The notes below the pieces were generated by a model. It was not told the DNA's origin and did no database searches. It worked only from the letters and a program-made list of their open reading frames with translations. From Candidatus Omnitrophota bacterium (GTDB lineage: Bacteria; Omnitrophota; Gorgyraeia; Tantalellales; Tantalellaceae), in NCBI GenBank assembly GCA_016783605.1, contig JADHWG010000005.1, positions 1-57,913 on the forward strand: a stretch of DNA of 57,913 nucleotides, written 5' to 3'. The translations under genes were made by a program, and so were the position numbers. Below are positions 23,581 through 32,662 of the stretch, piece by piece (the first letter of the stretch is position 1; every line of letters starts with the position of its first letter).

Positions 23581-24243
23581 TTATTTTCCTCCCGCTTTAT
23601 TGTAGAACTTTTCCACAAATTCTATCATTTCTTTCGGATCGTCGCTTAATTTAAATATTTTCAGATCCTTTTTTTCGATCATATCTTCCATCAAACAAAC
23701 ACTTTTTATCCATTTCATCATCCCTTTCCAATAGTCTTTTCCCACCAGGATTACAGGAAACGGATCAACCCTTTCTGTCTGGATAAGAGCTATCGTTTCA
23801 AAAAATTCGTCCATAGTCCCGAACCCTCCGGGGAATACTAAAAACGCTTTGCCATATTTTGTAAACATAAGTTTTCTGACGAAGAAATAACGAAACTCCA
23901 AGGGAAGAGTGACGTGTTTGTTAACTTCTTGTTCAAGCGGGATGGTGATATTAAGACCAACCGATTCTCCTCCGGCTTCTTTCGCGCCTTTATTCGCCGC
24001 TTCCATTATTCCGTTACCCGCTCCGGTAATTATCGCATATCCTTTTTTCGCGAAAAGCCGTCCTGTACGTTCGGCCAAACTATAATATTCATTGGTTTTC
24101 TTCATTCGAGCGGAACCGAAAATACTTACGGCTTTACCGATATCCCGCAAAGATTCGAACCCATCCACAAATTCACTCATTATCCTGAATACACGCCAGG
24201 GATCCGCCGCAAGCAAGTCTTCCCTTTTAATCCGTTTTTCCAT
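23581..24243 (-). CDS. LOG-family protein (Rossmann fold; nucleotide phosphoribohydrolase-like)
   Basis: A 220-residue protein of the Lonely Guy/TIGR00730 family. The family motifs FGSARMKK, GAGNGIMEAANKGAKEAGG and PGGFGTMDEFFETIALIQT are complete, including the arginine and PGGxGTxxE residues used by enzymes that release bases from nucleoside 5'-monophosphates. The true substrate is unknown. ATG at 24243 was preferred because it has a GGAGGGG site. It is adjacent to purQ and purL, so a role in nucleotide salvage is plausible. Confidence 0.85.
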   Translation of the reverse strand: MEKRIKREDLLAADPWRVFRIMSEFVDGFESLRDIGKAVSIFGSARMKKTNEYYSLAERTGRLFAKKGYAIITGAGNGIMEAANKGAKEAGGESVGLNITIPLEQEVNKHVTLPLEFRYFFVRKLMFTKYGKAFLVFPGGFGTMDEFFETIALIQTERVDPFPVILVGKDYWKGMMKWIKSVCLMEDMIEKKDLKIFKLSDDPKEMIEFVEKFYNKAGGK

Positions 24244-24276
24244 TAGAGCCCCTCCGGTTGTCATTACACTTTCTGT

Positions 24277-25077
24277 CTAAACATATTTCTCGGCATATTT
24301 TACACCATTTCTAAAAATTTCTAACCCTGTGCCCAATTTGTGTTTTTTATTCTGTAGCCGCCTCCAATTCGGATGCTGAAGATATGATATATGTCTTTCA
24401 GGATGCGGCATCAGCCCAAGAACTCGGCCCGTAGTGTCACAAATCCCGGCGATGTCATCAATAGATCCGTTCGGATTATAAGGCCGGCCGAAAAGTTTGC
24501 CGGTTTTATCCGTATAACGAAAAACAATTTGCTCGTTATCTTGTAAATCTTTTAAGACATCCGCACCTCGCGGAACAAACTTGCCTTCAGCATGCGCTAT
24601 AGGGATCGTCACCAAATCCGGAAAGTCTTTAACCCAAATACATTTTTCACTGCCCGTTTTTTTAAGATACACCCACCTGGAATCAAACCGTCCTGAATCA
24701 TTAAGAGTAAGTGTCGCCTGCACGCCGGTATCGGCAATCTTGTCCGCCGACGGCAAAAGCCCCATCTTTATTAATACCTGAAAACCGTTGCAAATGCCAA
24801 TGACCGGTTTATTTTTCGAGATAAACCTCACAAGATCATCTTCCAACTTGGATCTAAGTTCGTTGGCGAGAATCCTTCCGGAGGCGACATCGTCTCCGTA
24901 GGTGAACCCGCCGGGGATCGCCAGGATCTGATATTCGCGAAGCGCCTTGCGTTTTTCCACCAAAGCGTTAATATGCACCAACTCAGTCTCGGCACCCGCG
25001 AGTTCGAACGCGTAAGCCGTCTCCATATCACAATTCGTACCTGCCGTACGTAAAACTATTACTTTAGCTTTCTTCAT
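24277..25077 (-). CDS. purQ: Phosphoribosylformylglycinamidine synthase, glutaminase subunit PurQ
   Basis: A class I glutamine amidotransferase of 266 residues that supplies ammonia to PurL in purine synthesis. The nucleophile cysteine lies in GICNGFQ (about 92-98), the oxyanion region in IPGGFTYGDD, and the catalytic His/Glu in MPHPERH. It is longer than the common 225-residue PurQ and resembles the variant that works with PurS-PurL fusions. It overlaps purL by 14 bases, so the subunits are coupled. Confidence 0.92.
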   Translation of the reverse strand: MKKAKVIVLRTAGTNCDMETAYAFELAGAETELVHINALVEKRKALREYQILAIPGGFTYGDDVASGRILANELRSKLEDDLVRFISKNKPVIGICNGFQVLIKMGLLPSADKIADTGVQATLTLNDSGRFDSRWVYLKKTGSEKCIWVKDFPDLVTIPIAHAEGKFVPRGADVLKDLQDNEQIVFRYTDKTGKLFGRPYNPNGSIDDIAGICDTTGRVLGLMPHPERHISYLQHPNWRRLQNKKHKLGTGLEIFRNGVKYAEKYV

Positions 25078-27946
25078 GCATCAATTTCCTAAAAGGTTTT
25101 TTCCAACTTTCTTTGAGCGTATCAATATCCGTCTCAATAATTTTATTTTCTTCGTTTCCGAAAACCGTTAGCTTCGTTTCTTCCGTAACTTCTCCGATAA
25201 GACCAACCGGTACAGAGTTCATTTTTTTCTCGAACATTTCTTTGTTCTCGGGAGAAACTTCAACGATAAAACGTGAATTCGATTCGGAAAAAAGTATTAC
25301 GTCTTCACGCGTTACACCCTCCTCAACAGGAACTTCTTTGAGCCTGATCCGGGCTCCGTAACCCCCGGCAAAAAGCATCTCACTGAGCGCGACCGCCAGA
25401 CCCCCTTCGGACGAGTCGTGCGCCGACGCCACTAAGCCTTCCTGTATCACTTCACTTAACTTTTCCATAAGCGACAAAGATCTTTCAGGATCAACTTTCG
25501 GAGGCAGTCCCAGTTTTTGACCGTTCACCGCGAAATACCTGCTCCCGCCCATCTCATGATAAGTTTTTCCGACAACATAAATTAAATTTCCGCTTCTCTT
25601 TATGTCCATTGAAATTGTTTTATCAACGTCATCAATAACGCCGATGGCCGAGATCAAAAGTGTCGGTGGAATAGAGATTTTGTGTCCATCGGCATTAAAT
25701 TCGTTATTTAAGCTGTCTTTCCCTGATATGAACGGAGTTCCGAACACTTTCGCCATACGATAGCACGCCTCCGACGCGCGGACCAAACTGCCGAGCTGAC
25801 GCGGATCTTCCGTATTTCCCCAACAAAAGTTGTCAAGAAGCGCGACTTTTTTTAAAGTTCCCCCGACGGCAACGATCTGCCGCAAAGCTTCGTCTATGGC
25901 GCTGGCGGCCATCCAATACGGATCTATATCAGCGTAGGCGGGATTTATTCCGTTGGATACCACAATACCTTTCGGGCTATCAAGAAAAGGCCTTGTAACC
26001 GAAGCATCCGCCGGTCCGTCACAATTCGGTCCCACAAGCGGTTTAAGAACACTCCCCCCCTGCACTTCATGATCATATTGCCGGATGATCCATTCCTTAC
26101 TGCAAACATTCCAATCGGAGAGTATCTTTAAGAGATCTTCGGTATAGTCTTCCTTTTCAGGGAAATGTATATCACTCGGCATCTCTTTTTCTTCCCATAT
26201 CGCCTCACGCGCCGTACGGGGAAGACCATTATGAATGAAATCCATATCCAGATCCGCCACCTTATGCTCCTCGTAATACAGGCGTAATTTTTTCTCACCC
26301 GTAAACTTTCCGATCACAGCCACTTCCACAAATTCGTCTTTAAAAACATTTTTTAGCGCTTCAAGATTTTTTTCTTTTACGGCAAGAACCATTCTCTCCT
26401 GCGCTTCCGACACCCAAATTTCCCAAGGTTTGAGCCCTTCATATTTAAGCGGAGCTTTTTCAAGATATACCTCGGCTCCGGTATTTTCTCCCATTTCACC
26501 GACCGCGCTTGAAAATCCTCCCGCGCCGCAATCGGTTATAGCCTCATACAGTTTAAGGTCCCTCGCTTTTAAAAGCGCGTCGGCCACTTTTTTTTCCGTT
26601 ATGGGGTTTCCTATCTGAACAGCACTGCCGGAACAAATTTCGGATTCGGAGGTAAGTTCCGCCGAAGAAAAAGTCGCCCCATGAATTCCGTCCCGCCCGG
26701 TTCTCCCGCCAACAGACACAATTAAATCTCCTTCTGAAACTTGTTTGAATGAAAACTCTTTCGGCATTATCCCCACATTTCCGCAAAAGACCAACGGATT
26801 TCCGGTATATCTTGGGTCAAAACACACCGCGCCGTTAGTGGTGGGGATGCCCATTTTGTTTCCATAATCTCTCACGCCTGAAACCACACCTTTAAGCACC
26901 CGTTTCGGATGAAGCGCGCCCTTCGGAACATCCAGAGCCTCCATATCGGGCAGGCCGAAACAAAAAATATCCGTATTGATAATCGGTTTGGAACCTAAGC
27001 CCGTCCCCAGCGGATCTCTTATTACCCCGCCGATCCCGGTTTCCGCGCCTCCATAAGGTTCAAGGGCTGACGGATGATTGTGGGTTTCGACCTTAAAACA
27101 AATGTTGTGTTTCGAATCAAATTCAATAATTCCGGCATTATCTTTAAACACCGACACACACCACGGTTTATTTAGATCCCGCGTTACTTTCATCACGGTC
27201 TCGGAAAGAAGATTTTCTATTCTCTTCCCGTTATAGATAACGGCGCCCATCATTGTTTTATGTTTACAATGTTCACTCCAAGTTTGCGCGATCGTTTCAA
27301 GTTCACAAGGTGTAGGGTTTCTCTTAAGTTTCGAAAAATATTCTTTTATCGCTTTCATCTCGGCGAGACTGAGATATAACGCGCCGCTGAAAGATAGCTC
27401 CAGAAGCGCCTCATCATCGGCACTCATAATATCGATTTCTTCATGCTTAAATTTATATGGTTCCGGCATTATTTTTTCTTCTTTTTCGGAAACTATGTGC
27501 TGAATAACTTTATTATAAAGAAGCTTATCGGTTATTTGCACAAACTCTTCTTTTGACAATTTCCCATGAATAATATATTTTTTGGAAGAGCGGGCGGACA
27601 TAATCCCTTGTATCCCCGAGTCTTTCGCGGCTTTAATAATGCTTTCTGAGGTCGGATCCATAACACCCGCGTTATACGCGACTTCAACGACATGTACATT
27701 TTCCGATTCTTCAACATTGAATCCGGACGCATAATCACATTCCTGTGAAATCATATCCGTCAATACCCCAAGAGAAAGGCGAGACAATTCTTCCCGCGAG
27801 AAATCGCCTCCGATAGTATAGACACAAATATACTCAACTTCACTCACGCCGTTTATCCCGAGATCACGGATATCCCGTTTTACCCCAACGGCCACCGCGT
27901 CAAAAACGCCCTTTTTATCTCTAACTTCTACCCTAGCAAATTTCAC
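25064..27946 (-). CDS. purL: Phosphoribosylformylglycinamidine synthase PurL with N-terminal PurS-like extension
   Basis: The ATP-dependent synthase of the fourth step of purine synthesis. It has 960 residues, against about 740 for a plain PurL. About 160 N-terminal residues look like PurS-type alpha/beta units (MKFARVEVRDKKGVFDAVA... and a second unit near 65-140). PurL proper starts near residue 175 with LSLAEMKAIKEYF and continues through QTWSEHCKHKT, VETHNHPSALEPYGGAETGIGG and HDSSEGGLAVALSEM. The start is GTG after AAGG. There is no separate purS here, which fits the fusion. Confidence 0.92.
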   Translation of the reverse strand: MKFARVEVRDKKGVFDAVAVGVKRDIRDLGINGVSEVEYICVYTIGGDFSREELSRLSLGVLTDMISQECDYASGFNVEESENVHVVEVAYNAGVMDPTSESIIKAAKDSGIQGIMSARSSKKYIIHGKLSKEEFVQITDKLLYNKVIQHIVSEKEEKIMPEPYKFKHEEIDIMSADDEALLELSFSGALYLSLAEMKAIKEYFSKLKRNPTPCELETIAQTWSEHCKHKTMMGAVIYNGKRIENLLSETVMKVTRDLNKPWCVSVFKDNAGIIEFDSKHNICFKVETHNHPSALEPYGGAETGIGGVIRDPLGTGLGSKPIINTDIFCFGLPDMEALDVPKGALHPKRVLKGVVSGVRDYGNKMGIPTTNGAVCFDPRYTGNPLVFCGNVGIMPKEFSFKQVSEGDLIVSVGGRTGRDGIHGATFSSAELTSESEICSGSAVQIGNPITEKKVADALLKARDLKLYEAITDCGAGGFSSAVGEMGENTGAEVYLEKAPLKYEGLKPWEIWVSEAQERMVLAVKEKNLEALKNVFKDEFVEVAVIGKFTGEKKLRLYYEEHKVADLDMDFIHNGLPRTAREAIWEEKEMPSDIHFPEKEDYTEDLLKILSDWNVCSKEWIIRQYDHEVQGGSVLKPLVGPNCDGPADASVTRPFLDSPKGIVVSNGINPAYADIDPYWMAASAIDEALRQIVAVGGTLKKVALLDNFCWGNTEDPRQLGSLVRASEACYRMAKVFGTPFISGKDSLNNEFNADGHKISIPPTLLISAIGVIDDVDKTISMDIKRSGNLIYVVGKTYHEMGGSRYFAVNGQKLGLPPKVDPERSLSLMEKLSEVIQEGLVASAHDSSEGGLAVALSEMLFAGGYGARIRLKEVPVEEGVTREDVILFSESNSRFIVEVSPENKEMFEKKMNSVPVGLIGEVTEETKLTVFGNEENKIIETDIDTLKESWKKPFRKLMHEES

Positions 27947-27987
27947 AATTCAACCTTTTTTTACCGGTTTTCCGGTTTAGTTTCATG

Positions 27988-28051
27988 TTTCCCGCCAGAG
28001 GCGGGTCCGCCTTCGGCGGAAAAACGTGTAGCGTGTTTGCGTGTAACATGC
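27988..28051. repeat. CCGCC-rich palindrome between guaA and purL
   Basis: CCCGCCAGAGGCGGG followed by TCCGCCTTCGGCGGA, with GTGTAGCGTG-type degenerate repeats on the right. It is the same family as the elements at 36047, 38525 and 48494. Confidence 0.7.
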
Positions 28052-28062
28052 AACCAATCTGG

Positions 28063-29604
28063 TTATTCCCATTCGATCGTACTCGGTGGTTTTGAACTGA
28101 TATCATAAACCACCCTGTTTATACCTTCAACCTGATTAATTATCTTGTTGGAAATTTCCGCGAGCACGTCATAAGGTATTTTCGCCCAATCCGCTGTCAT
28201 TCCGTCACTACTGGTCACCGCGCGCAGGCAAATCGTATTTTCATATGTGCGGTTGTCACCCATAACTCCCACGCTTTTAACCGGAAGCAAAACACCGAAG
28301 ATCTGCCAAGTTTTCGAATAAATTCCGCTTTTTTTGGCAATATCTATGATTATCCAATCCGCTTCTCTCAAGATCTCTAAACGCCGTCGGGTGACCTCAC
28401 CGACTATTCTGACCGCGAGCCCCGGTCCCGGGAACGGTTGGCGCTCGATGAGTTCTTTTGAGATTTTAAGCTCTTTCCCGACTTTCCGAACCTCATCTTT
28501 AAAAAGATCCCGGAGCGGTTCCACGAGTTTAAGACCCATTTTCTCAGGAAGACCTCCGACATTGTGATGTGATTTTATCGTTTTACTCGGTCCTCCGAAA
28601 AAAGACTGCGATTCTATAACATCGGGATAAAGCGTTCCTTGCGCGAGAAACTTTACATCTTTTAAAGTCTTTGCGCTATCTTCAAAAACTTGAATAAAAG
28701 TTCTGCCTATAATTTTTCTTTTTTTCTCCGGATCCGTTACACCTTTGAGAGCGTCTAAAAATTTATCTTCTTTGGAGGCGACATGCAAATCAAGTTTTAT
28801 GTTCTTTTCAAAAATATCTTTAACTCTTTCTTTTTCATTTTTTCTAAGGAGACCATTGTCCACGAAAATGCAGTGGAGTTTATCTCCCAGCGCTTTATGC
28901 AAAAGAACCGCGGAGACCGTCGAATCAACTCCGCCGGAAAGCCCCAAAACAACTTGATCTTCTCCCACAAGTTCACGAATATCATTTATCTTTTTTTCAA
29001 TGAAAGACTTCATCGTCCAGGTTTTCTCGCACTTACAAATTGAAAAAAGAAAATTCTCAAGTATTTTCTCTCCCTCATCCGTATGTACAACTTCCGGATG
29101 AAATTGAACCCCGTAAATATCTTCCGCGGCATTAACAAATGCCGCACACGGCGCGGATTCACTGACCGCGATTATTTGAAAATCCTCAGGAAGAGTTTCA
29201 ATTTTATCACGATGACTCATCCATGTAACGCTTTCTTCACTAATTCCTTCGAAAAGCGCGTTGGCCTGCTTAAATTTTACGCGAGTGCGTCCATATTCCC
29301 GCCTGCCGCTTTTTTTAATTTTTCCGCCGGCAATCTTCCCGATCACCTGCATCCCGTAACATATTCCTAAAATCGGTACGCCCAGATCAAATATCGCCGG
29401 ATCAAAAAGAGGAGCCCCTTCATCATACACGCTTGAGGGACCGCCTGAGAAAATTATGCCGCACGGATTGATTTCTTTTATTCTATCCATCGACACCTTC
29501 GGCGACTCCACAACGGAACGCACGGAATTTTCTCTTATTCTTCTGGCGATCAGCTGTACATATTGTGACCCGAAATCAATAACTAAAATGCCTTCTTTTT
29601 TCAT
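28063..29604 (-). CDS. guaA: GMP synthase (glutamine-hydrolysing)
   Basis: Converts XMP to GMP; 513 residues. The N-terminal amidotransferase has GICYGMQ with the nucleophile cysteine and FHPEVVHT with the catalytic His/Glu. The ATP pyrophosphatase P-loop is LSGGVDSTVSAVLL, and the C-terminal dimerisation domain ends GINRVVYDISSKPPSTIEWE as in the family. A GGAGG site precedes the ATG, which overlaps the icd stop by four bases. Confidence 0.96.
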   Translation of the reverse strand: MKKEGILVIDFGSQYVQLIARRIRENSVRSVVESPKVSMDRIKEINPCGIIFSGGPSSVYDEGAPLFDPAIFDLGVPILGICYGMQVIGKIAGGKIKKSGRREYGRTRVKFKQANALFEGISEESVTWMSHRDKIETLPEDFQIIAVSESAPCAAFVNAAEDIYGVQFHPEVVHTDEGEKILENFLFSICKCEKTWTMKSFIEKKINDIRELVGEDQVVLGLSGGVDSTVSAVLLHKALGDKLHCIFVDNGLLRKNEKERVKDIFEKNIKLDLHVASKEDKFLDALKGVTDPEKKRKIIGRTFIQVFEDSAKTLKDVKFLAQGTLYPDVIESQSFFGGPSKTIKSHHNVGGLPEKMGLKLVEPLRDLFKDEVRKVGKELKISKELIERQPFPGPGLAVRIVGEVTRRRLEILREADWIIIDIAKKSGIYSKTWQIFGVLLPVKSVGVMGDNRTYENTICLRAVTSSDGMTADWAKIPYDVLAEISNKIINQVEGINRVVYDISSKPPSTIEWE

Positions 29605-30812
29605 TTGGCCTCCACCATTTTACGCCACTGGTCTTCAAGCTGTGCATTCTCCGCCCAATCCAAAAGGTATGTCGTAAATTCTTCTCCCGTCGCGCCGCCC
29701 GCGCGGCCGGTAATTACGTGTTTCTTTTCGAAACTGCCGCACATTTCGATCGCCATATCCAAGCGATCGGCTCTTTCAGAAAATCCGATATGTCGAACCA
29801 GCATTGACGCCGCGCGTATCATTGACGAGGGATCCGCGTAAATATCCCGCCCTTCCTCTACCATGCGTGGAGCACTTCCGTGGATGGCTTCAAACATGGA
29901 CCATTTTTTTCCGATGTTCGCGCTTCCGGCAGTGCCGACACCACCCTGAAGCTGAGCCGCTTCATCGGTAAGAATGTCACCATACAAATTCGGCATAACC
30001 AAAACTTCAAAATCCGCGCGCCTCGCCGGATCAATAAGTTTTGCCGTCATAATATCGATATACCATTCGTCCGACTCAATCCCGAATTCTTTATACTCTT
30101 CAGCTATTTGTTTAGCTATTTTTGAAAATTTTCCATCCGTTGTCTTTACCACATTGGCTTTGGTGACAACCGTAACCCTTTTTTTCCCGTTCTTCTTCGC
30201 GTATTCGAACGCCAGATGAATTATTCTTTCGGCGCCTTGAGTTGTCGAAACTTTAAAATCGAGACTCAAATCCTCATTCACGTCTATACCGCGAGAGCCA
30301 AGCACATACGCGCCCTCCGTATTTTCCCTAAAAAAACACCAGTCAATTTTTTCGGAAGGGATTTTCACCGGCCGCACATTGGCAAAAAGATCGAGTTCCC
30401 TGCGCATGGCAACATTCGCGCTTTCAATATTGGGCCAATTGTCCCCGGCCTGAGGAGTCGTGGTCGGTCCCTTCAAAATTACATGACATTTCTTCATTTC
30501 TTCGAGAACATCCGCAGGTATAGCCATTTTATGTTTAACTCTGTTTTCGATCGTAAGTCCTCGAATCGTACGGAATTCTATGCATCCGGAGTCAAACTCT
30601 TCTTGCAAAGTATGCTTCAATACACGTTCGGCATGTTTCGATATGATCTTGCCGATACCGTCACCGGCGCAAATACCGATAATTATCGGCTTTAAAACTC
30701 CATAATCCACCCATTTCGTTTCTTTTTTCATCCTCTCGATACGCTCAAACTGCTCCTCTATGAGCAATCCTAAATGCGTTTTGGCTTTTTCAATTAATTC
30801 GTTATTTCGCAT
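29601..30812 (-). CDS. icd: Isocitrate dehydrogenase (isocitrate/isopropylmalate family)
   Basis: A decarboxylating dehydrogenase of 403 residues. The substrate-binding motif SANVAMR followed by ELDLFANVRP matches the S-x-N-x-x-x-R signature of isocitrate dehydrogenases rather than isopropylmalate enzymes. YGDILTDEAAQLQGG and FEAIHGSAP, the metal and cofactor regions, are present. The N-terminus (about 40 residues) is longer than in E. coli Icd. It is first in an operon with guaA and has a clear promoter. Cofactor preference cannot be read reliably. Confidence 0.85.
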   Translation of the reverse strand: MRNNELIEKAKTHLGLLIEEQFERIERMKKETKWVDYGVLKPIIIGICAGDGIGKIISKHAERVLKHTLQEEFDSGCIEFRTIRGLTIENRVKHKMAIPADVLEEMKKCHVILKGPTTTPQAGDNWPNIESANVAMRRELDLFANVRPVKIPSEKIDWCFFRENTEGAYVLGSRGIDVNEDLSLDFKVSTTQGAERIIHLAFEYAKKNGKKRVTVVTKANVVKTTDGKFSKIAKQIAEEYKEFGIESDEWYIDIMTAKLIDPARRADFEVLVMPNLYGDILTDEAAQLQGGVGTAGSANIGKKWSMFEAIHGSAPRMVEEGRDIYADPSSMIRAASMLVRHIGFSERADRLDMAIEMCGSFEKKHVITGRAGGATGEEFTTYLLDWAENAQLEDQWRKMVEAK

Positions 30813-30862
30813 AATACTAACACTCCTTCAGGTTATACACTGTAATATTATCAAGAAACACC

Positions 30863-30891
30863 ATTATAATACGCGTCCTAAGAAAATTCAA
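30863..30891 (-). promoter_or_regulatory. Sigma70-type promoter of the icd-guaA operon
   Basis: TTGAAT (30886-30891) and TATAAT (30863-30868) are 17 bases apart on the minus strand. A GAAGGAG site follows about 35 bases downstream, ahead of the ATG at 30812. Confidence 0.75.
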
Positions 30892-30985
30892 TGCATATTG
30901 CTTATAAAAAAGTGGTGGCGGAATATTCTCGGTCCGCGAATAATAGAAAACGGTAAAATGTAAATTGTTGTTGATTTACGAGAAA

Positions 30986-31010
30986 GGGCACGGCATGCCG
31001 TGCCCCTACG
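30986..31010. repeat. GGGCACGGCATGCCGTGCCC palindrome
   Basis: A full copy with the CCTACG flank, between the DUF1846 gene and the icd promoter. The 230-base gap holds only this repeat and the promoter. Confidence 0.85.
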
Positions 31011-31044
31011 TGGTGATTTAATAACACAAAAAAAACACCCTACC

Positions 31045-32565
31045 TTATCCTGCAAAAAGGCTTTTGGTTGAAAAATTCGGTTCACTCGTGAGGTTCACTC
31101 CAAGTTTTCTGAGGCCTCCCTCATCCCCGGAAGTGGGCATATGCGTCATATGCACCTCGGAACCTCTGAGCTCTTTCAATTTTTCCATTGCGACCTGCGC
31201 GGTAGGATTGGACGCGGCGCTTATGCTTAACGCCGTCAAAGCTTCTTCAAGATCCAGGCTTACGGCTTTACTGTTCAAAATATTTTTTTTCAAATTTGTG
31301 ATGGACTCTATCGTCTGAGGGGACAAAAGATGTATGTTATCCGGAATATCCGCCATTATTTTAATCGCGTTCAAAATAAGACTTGAAGACGCGTGCATAA
31401 GTGAAGAATTTTTTCCGGTAACCACCTCTCCCGAACAAAGTTCTATCGCCGCTCCCGAAAAAATGCCTTCATTTCCTTTTCCTTTTTCTTTCGCTTCCTC
31501 CGCCGCTTTTCTCGCGGGTTCCACCACATTTCTATCGGACGAGCTAATTCCCAGTTCTTTCATCAAAAGCTCTATCCTTCGAACGGCTTCTTTATCGCCA
31601 AAACCCATCATATTCTCACACAAAGCTCTAAAATATCGCCTTATAATTTCCTGCCCGGCGGCTTCCGTCACAACTTCATCGTCAACTATGCCGAATCCCG
31701 CTCGATTGACTCCCATATCCGTCGGTGACTTATATATCGAATCAGCGTTGGTTATTTTTTCAAGAATTCTTTTCAAAACCGGAAACACTTCCATATCACG
31801 ATTATAGTTGATCGCCGTTTTGTTGTAGGCTTTTAAATGAAAAGAATCCACCGTGTTATAATCTCCAAGATCCGCCGTTGCCGCTTCATAAGCGATATTT
31901 ACGGGATGCTTTAACGGAAGATTCCAAATAGGAAAGGTTTCAAATTTTGAATACCCCGATTTTTTTCCCTTTTTGTGGTCATGATATAGCTGGGAAAGAC
32001 ACGTCGCAAGTTTCCCGCTGCCCGGACCGGGTCCGGTAACGATAACAAGCGGATTCTTTGTTTCGATATAAGCATTCGCTCCATACCCTTCGTCACTCAC
32101 GATCGTATCAATATCAGTGGGATATCCTTTTGTGAAAGCATGCGTATATACCTTTATCCCCCTCTGCTCAAGTTTATTTTTAAATATCTTCGTGGCCGGC
32201 TGATCATCACGAAACCGAGTAATAACAACAGCTGAAACATCAATATCCCAATCCCTTAAGTCATCTATCAATTTCATCGCGTCGACATCATACGTAATTC
32301 CGAAATCCGCTCGCACTTTTCTCCGCTCAATATCGCCGGCGTATATGCACAGTATGATATCCGCTTTATCTTTAAGCTGTCTTAAGAGACGCATTTTGAC
32401 ATTTGGGTCAAATCCAGGAAGAACACGGGAAGCATGATAATCAAAAATAATTTTCCCGCCGAATTCGAGATATAATTTATCTTTGTATGTATTTACCCGC
32501 TCTAAGATCGCGGCGGTCTGTTCTTTTAAATACTTTTCATTATCAAACCCTACCTTTTTCAACAT
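31045..32565 (-). CDS. DUF1846 family protein
   Basis: A 506-residue cytoplasmic protein that matches the DUF1846 family along its length: [19 protein letters not shown] at the start, a P-loop-like [21 protein letters not shown] at about 175-195, and [13 protein letters not shown]. Structures are known for the family but no reaction is established. A GGAGGAGAG site supports the ATG at 32565. It has its own transcription unit or follows carB after a palindrome. Confidence 0.88.
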   Translation of the reverse strand: MLKKVGFDNEKYLKEQTAAILERVNTYKDKLYLEFGGKIIFDYHASRVLPGFDPNVKMRLLRQLKDKADIILCIYAGDIERRKVRADFGITYDVDAMKLIDDLRDWDIDVSAVVITRFRDDQPATKIFKNKLEQRGIKVYTHAFTKGYPTDIDTIVSDEGYGANAYIETKNPLVIVTGPGPGSGKLATCLSQLYHDHKKGKKSGYSKFETFPIWNLPLKHPVNIAYEAATADLGDYNTVDSFHLKAYNKTAINYNRDMEVFPVLKRILEKITNADSIYKSPTDMGVNRAGFGIVDDEVVTEAAGQEIIRRYFRALCENMMGFGDKEAVRRIELLMKELGISSSDRNVVEPARKAAEEAKEKGKGNEGIFSGAAIELCSGEVVTGKNSSLMHASSSLILNAIKIMADIPDNIHLLSPQTIESITNLKKNILNSKAVSLDLEEALTALSISAASNPTAQVAMEKLKELRGSEVHMTHMPTSGDEGGLRKLGVNLTSEPNFSTKSLFAG

Positions 32566-32636
32566 CTCTCCTCCATTTCGGATATCGCGAAAAGTTTCGC
32601 ACCGGACACGTGAGTTCGCCCTATGGTATTTTATTC

Positions 32637-32660
32637 GGGCACATGCAATGTGCCCCTACG
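32637..32660. repeat. GGGCACATGCAATGTGCCCC palindrome after carB
   Basis: A copy with the CTACG flank, immediately downstream of the carB stop in the 97-base gap to the DUF1846 gene. Confidence 0.85.
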
Positions 32661-32662
32661 AT

